From positions 3,100,001 through 3,164,000 of the forward strand of contig NZ_QFFJ01000002.1 of NCBI RefSeq assembly GCF_003308995.1: 64,000 nucleotides of DNA, in the 5' to 3' direction. The notes below the pieces were generated by a model. It worked only from the letters and a program-made list of their open reading frames with translations. It had not been told where the DNA came from and ran no database searches. Below, piece by piece: positions 63,158-64,000 of this stretch. Made by a program: the position numbers and the translations under genes. The stretch comes from Chitinophaga flava. GTDB taxonomy: Bacteria; Bacteroidota; Bacteroidia; Chitinophagales; Chitinophagaceae. Every line of letters begins with the position of its first letter. Position 1 is the first letter of the stretch.

Positions 63158-64000
63158 ATGAAAAATACATATATGCTGCCGGTCATCATGCTGATGATAG
63201 GTGCCTGCGGCAGATTTAGCAATAAAGATCGGCATTCCGGAAGCACCCGTATTGTTTGCCTGGCCAAGCAGTACAATGAAGTGATCTATGCGCTGGGCGC
63301 AGAAAAGAATCTGGTGGCGGTAGATCTTTCCAGCACATATCCGTCGGCCATCAAGGCATTGCCTACAGTGGGCTACCATCGTGCATTGAGTGCGGAAGGC
63401 ATTATCTCACAGGAACCTACGCTGGTGATCCACGATAATAACGTGGGGCCAGAACAGGTAATGCAGCAGTTGAAGAAAATGAAGATACCCATGAAAACCT
63501 TTGCTGACAGCGTATTTACCATAGACCAGGACAAGGCTATGATCACTGAGCTGGGCACTTACTTTGGGAGAGAACGCCAGGCGGACAGTCTTTGCCGGAT
63601 ACTGGATGCGCAGATGAAGGAGGCATTGACTAACAGTAAGCACTATACGGACACACCGCGCGTAGTGATCATTCATTTTGGCCGTGCCATGAATATTTAT
63701 CTCGCCGTAACACAGAAGAGCACAGCGGCGAAGATGGTAGGATGGGCCGGTGGCGTGATTCCTATTGAGGGCGCAAAAGGAATGCAACAGGTTTCCGCTG
63801 AGTTGATAGCACAGGCGGACCCTGATGTGATACTGCTGACAGACTTCGGTTATGACAGGCTGGGATCTATAGAGAAGATTAAGGAACTGCCCGGCGTATC
63901 CGGTACAAAAGCCGCACGCAGCAACCATATCTACCGTGTGGAAGAACATGATCTGATATACCTGGGACCACGTACCGGCGTCAATGTGCTGGCACTGCAA
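63158..64000 (+). CDS. hmuT: HmuT-like haem-binding lipoprotein, 3' end outside the window
   Basis: The frame opens at the ATG at 63158 and stays open to the right edge (281 codons seen). Signal peptide with lipobox-like I-G-A-C (Cys ~17). The mature part is a class III periplasmic-binding protein: R-I-V-C-L-A-K-Q … Y-A-L-G-A, V-G-Y-H-R-A-L-S-A-E-G-I-I, later G-G-V-I-P-I-E-G-A-K-G-M and G-P-R-T-G-V-N-V-L. The Y-H/M-R-A-L-S-A-E-G block is distinctive of haemin-binding HmuT. It is 30 bp after the TonB receptor gene, so one operon; permease and ATPase genes are expected further right. Confidence 0.8.
   Translation, partial: MKNTYMLPVIMLMIGACGRFSNKDRHSGSTRIVCLAKQYNEVIYALGAEKNLVAVDLSSTYPSAIKALPTVGYHRALSAEGIISQEPTLVIHDNNVGPEQVMQQLKKMKIPMKTFADSVFTIDQDKAMITELGTYFGRERQADSLCRILDAQMKEALTNSKHYTDTPRVVIIHFGRAMNIYLAVTQKSTAAKMVGWAGGVIPIEGAKGMQQVSAELIAQADPDVILLTDFGYDRLGSIEKIKELPGVSGTKAARSNHIYRVEEHDLIYLGPRTGVNVLALQ

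Noticed and set aside
63407..64000. Long minus-strand frame at the right edge
   Set aside because: It lies antisense to the HmuT-like gene, whose plus-strand frame carries clear family motifs. The Cys- and His-rich antisense text is a shadow.
1..64000. CRISPR array, rRNA operon or intact insertion sequence
   Set aside because: No regularly spaced direct repeats, no 16S/23S-like sequence and no transposase frame were found on either strand.

Overview
The window reads as a chromosome segment of a Chitinophaga-like Bacteroidetes. Supporting signs are promoters of the TTTG-N19-TAnnTTTG type, short AT-rich leaders instead of Shine-Dalgarno sites, many secreted proteins and lipoproteins, an HEIGH-type metallopeptidase, DUF3667, a TonB receptor with an N-terminal carboxypeptidase-regulatory-like domain, and a VgrG with a DUF4280 PAAR-like partner. 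No database search was possible, so family names rest on motifs and remembered family features.

Region 1 (1-15.6 kb) is mixed housekeeping and accessory content. It holds a TPR protein, an acetyltransferase, regulators of the AraC, Crp/Fnr and HxlR families each next to a small NAD(P)-dependent or stress enzyme, three glycosyltransferases, DinB, a quinone oxidoreductase, a methyltransferase plus tudor-like protein, a secreted SAM hydrolase, rluF and tRNA-Lys(TTT). Region 2 (15.6-18.3 kb) is a scarred, gene-poor stretch. The tRNA 3' end and its terminator flank recur about 1.8 kb downstream, and a DUF433 antitoxin relic lies beside the second copy.

Region 3 (18.4-45.4 kb) is the centrepiece: a co-directional, visibly A/T-richer biosynthetic cluster. 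Its genes are a flavin-dependent tryptophan halogenase, a 5135-residue five-module NRPS, a one-module NRPS, a CmlA-type diiron beta-hydroxylase, and a VioB homologue split into two genes (N-terminal part and ferritin-like part). The assembly line reads TubC-(half C)-A-T, C-A-T, C-A-T, C-A-T, C-A-T // TubC-C-A-T-C. Hand-read adenylation codes suggest Asn-Gly-X-Ala-Val-X. X is unassigned, and the two X codes resemble each other. There is no thioesterase; a terminal condensation domain probably releases the product. The first condensation domain has lost its N-terminal lobe and its HHxxxDG motif. Inferred product: a halogenated, beta-hydroxylated hexapeptide or cyclic/amide derivative, possibly further oxidised by the VioB-like pair. 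I do not recognise this gene combination as a described pathway.

Region 4 (45.6-56 kb) holds an AraC regulator, an Lnt-like amidase-fold acyltransferase, an outer-membrane barrel, a secreted metallopeptidase, small enzymes, a frameshifted lipoprotein gene, and a two-gene trans-3-hydroxy-L-proline to proline route. Region 5 (56-60.3 kb) is an orphan type VI secretion cassette: a VgrG with a C-terminal metzincin protease, a candidate immunity lipoprotein and a PAAR-like protein, bracketed by similar hairpin sequences. Region 6 (60.8-64 kb) is a haem-type uptake pair, a TonB receptor followed by a HmuT-like lipoprotein that runs off the right edge.
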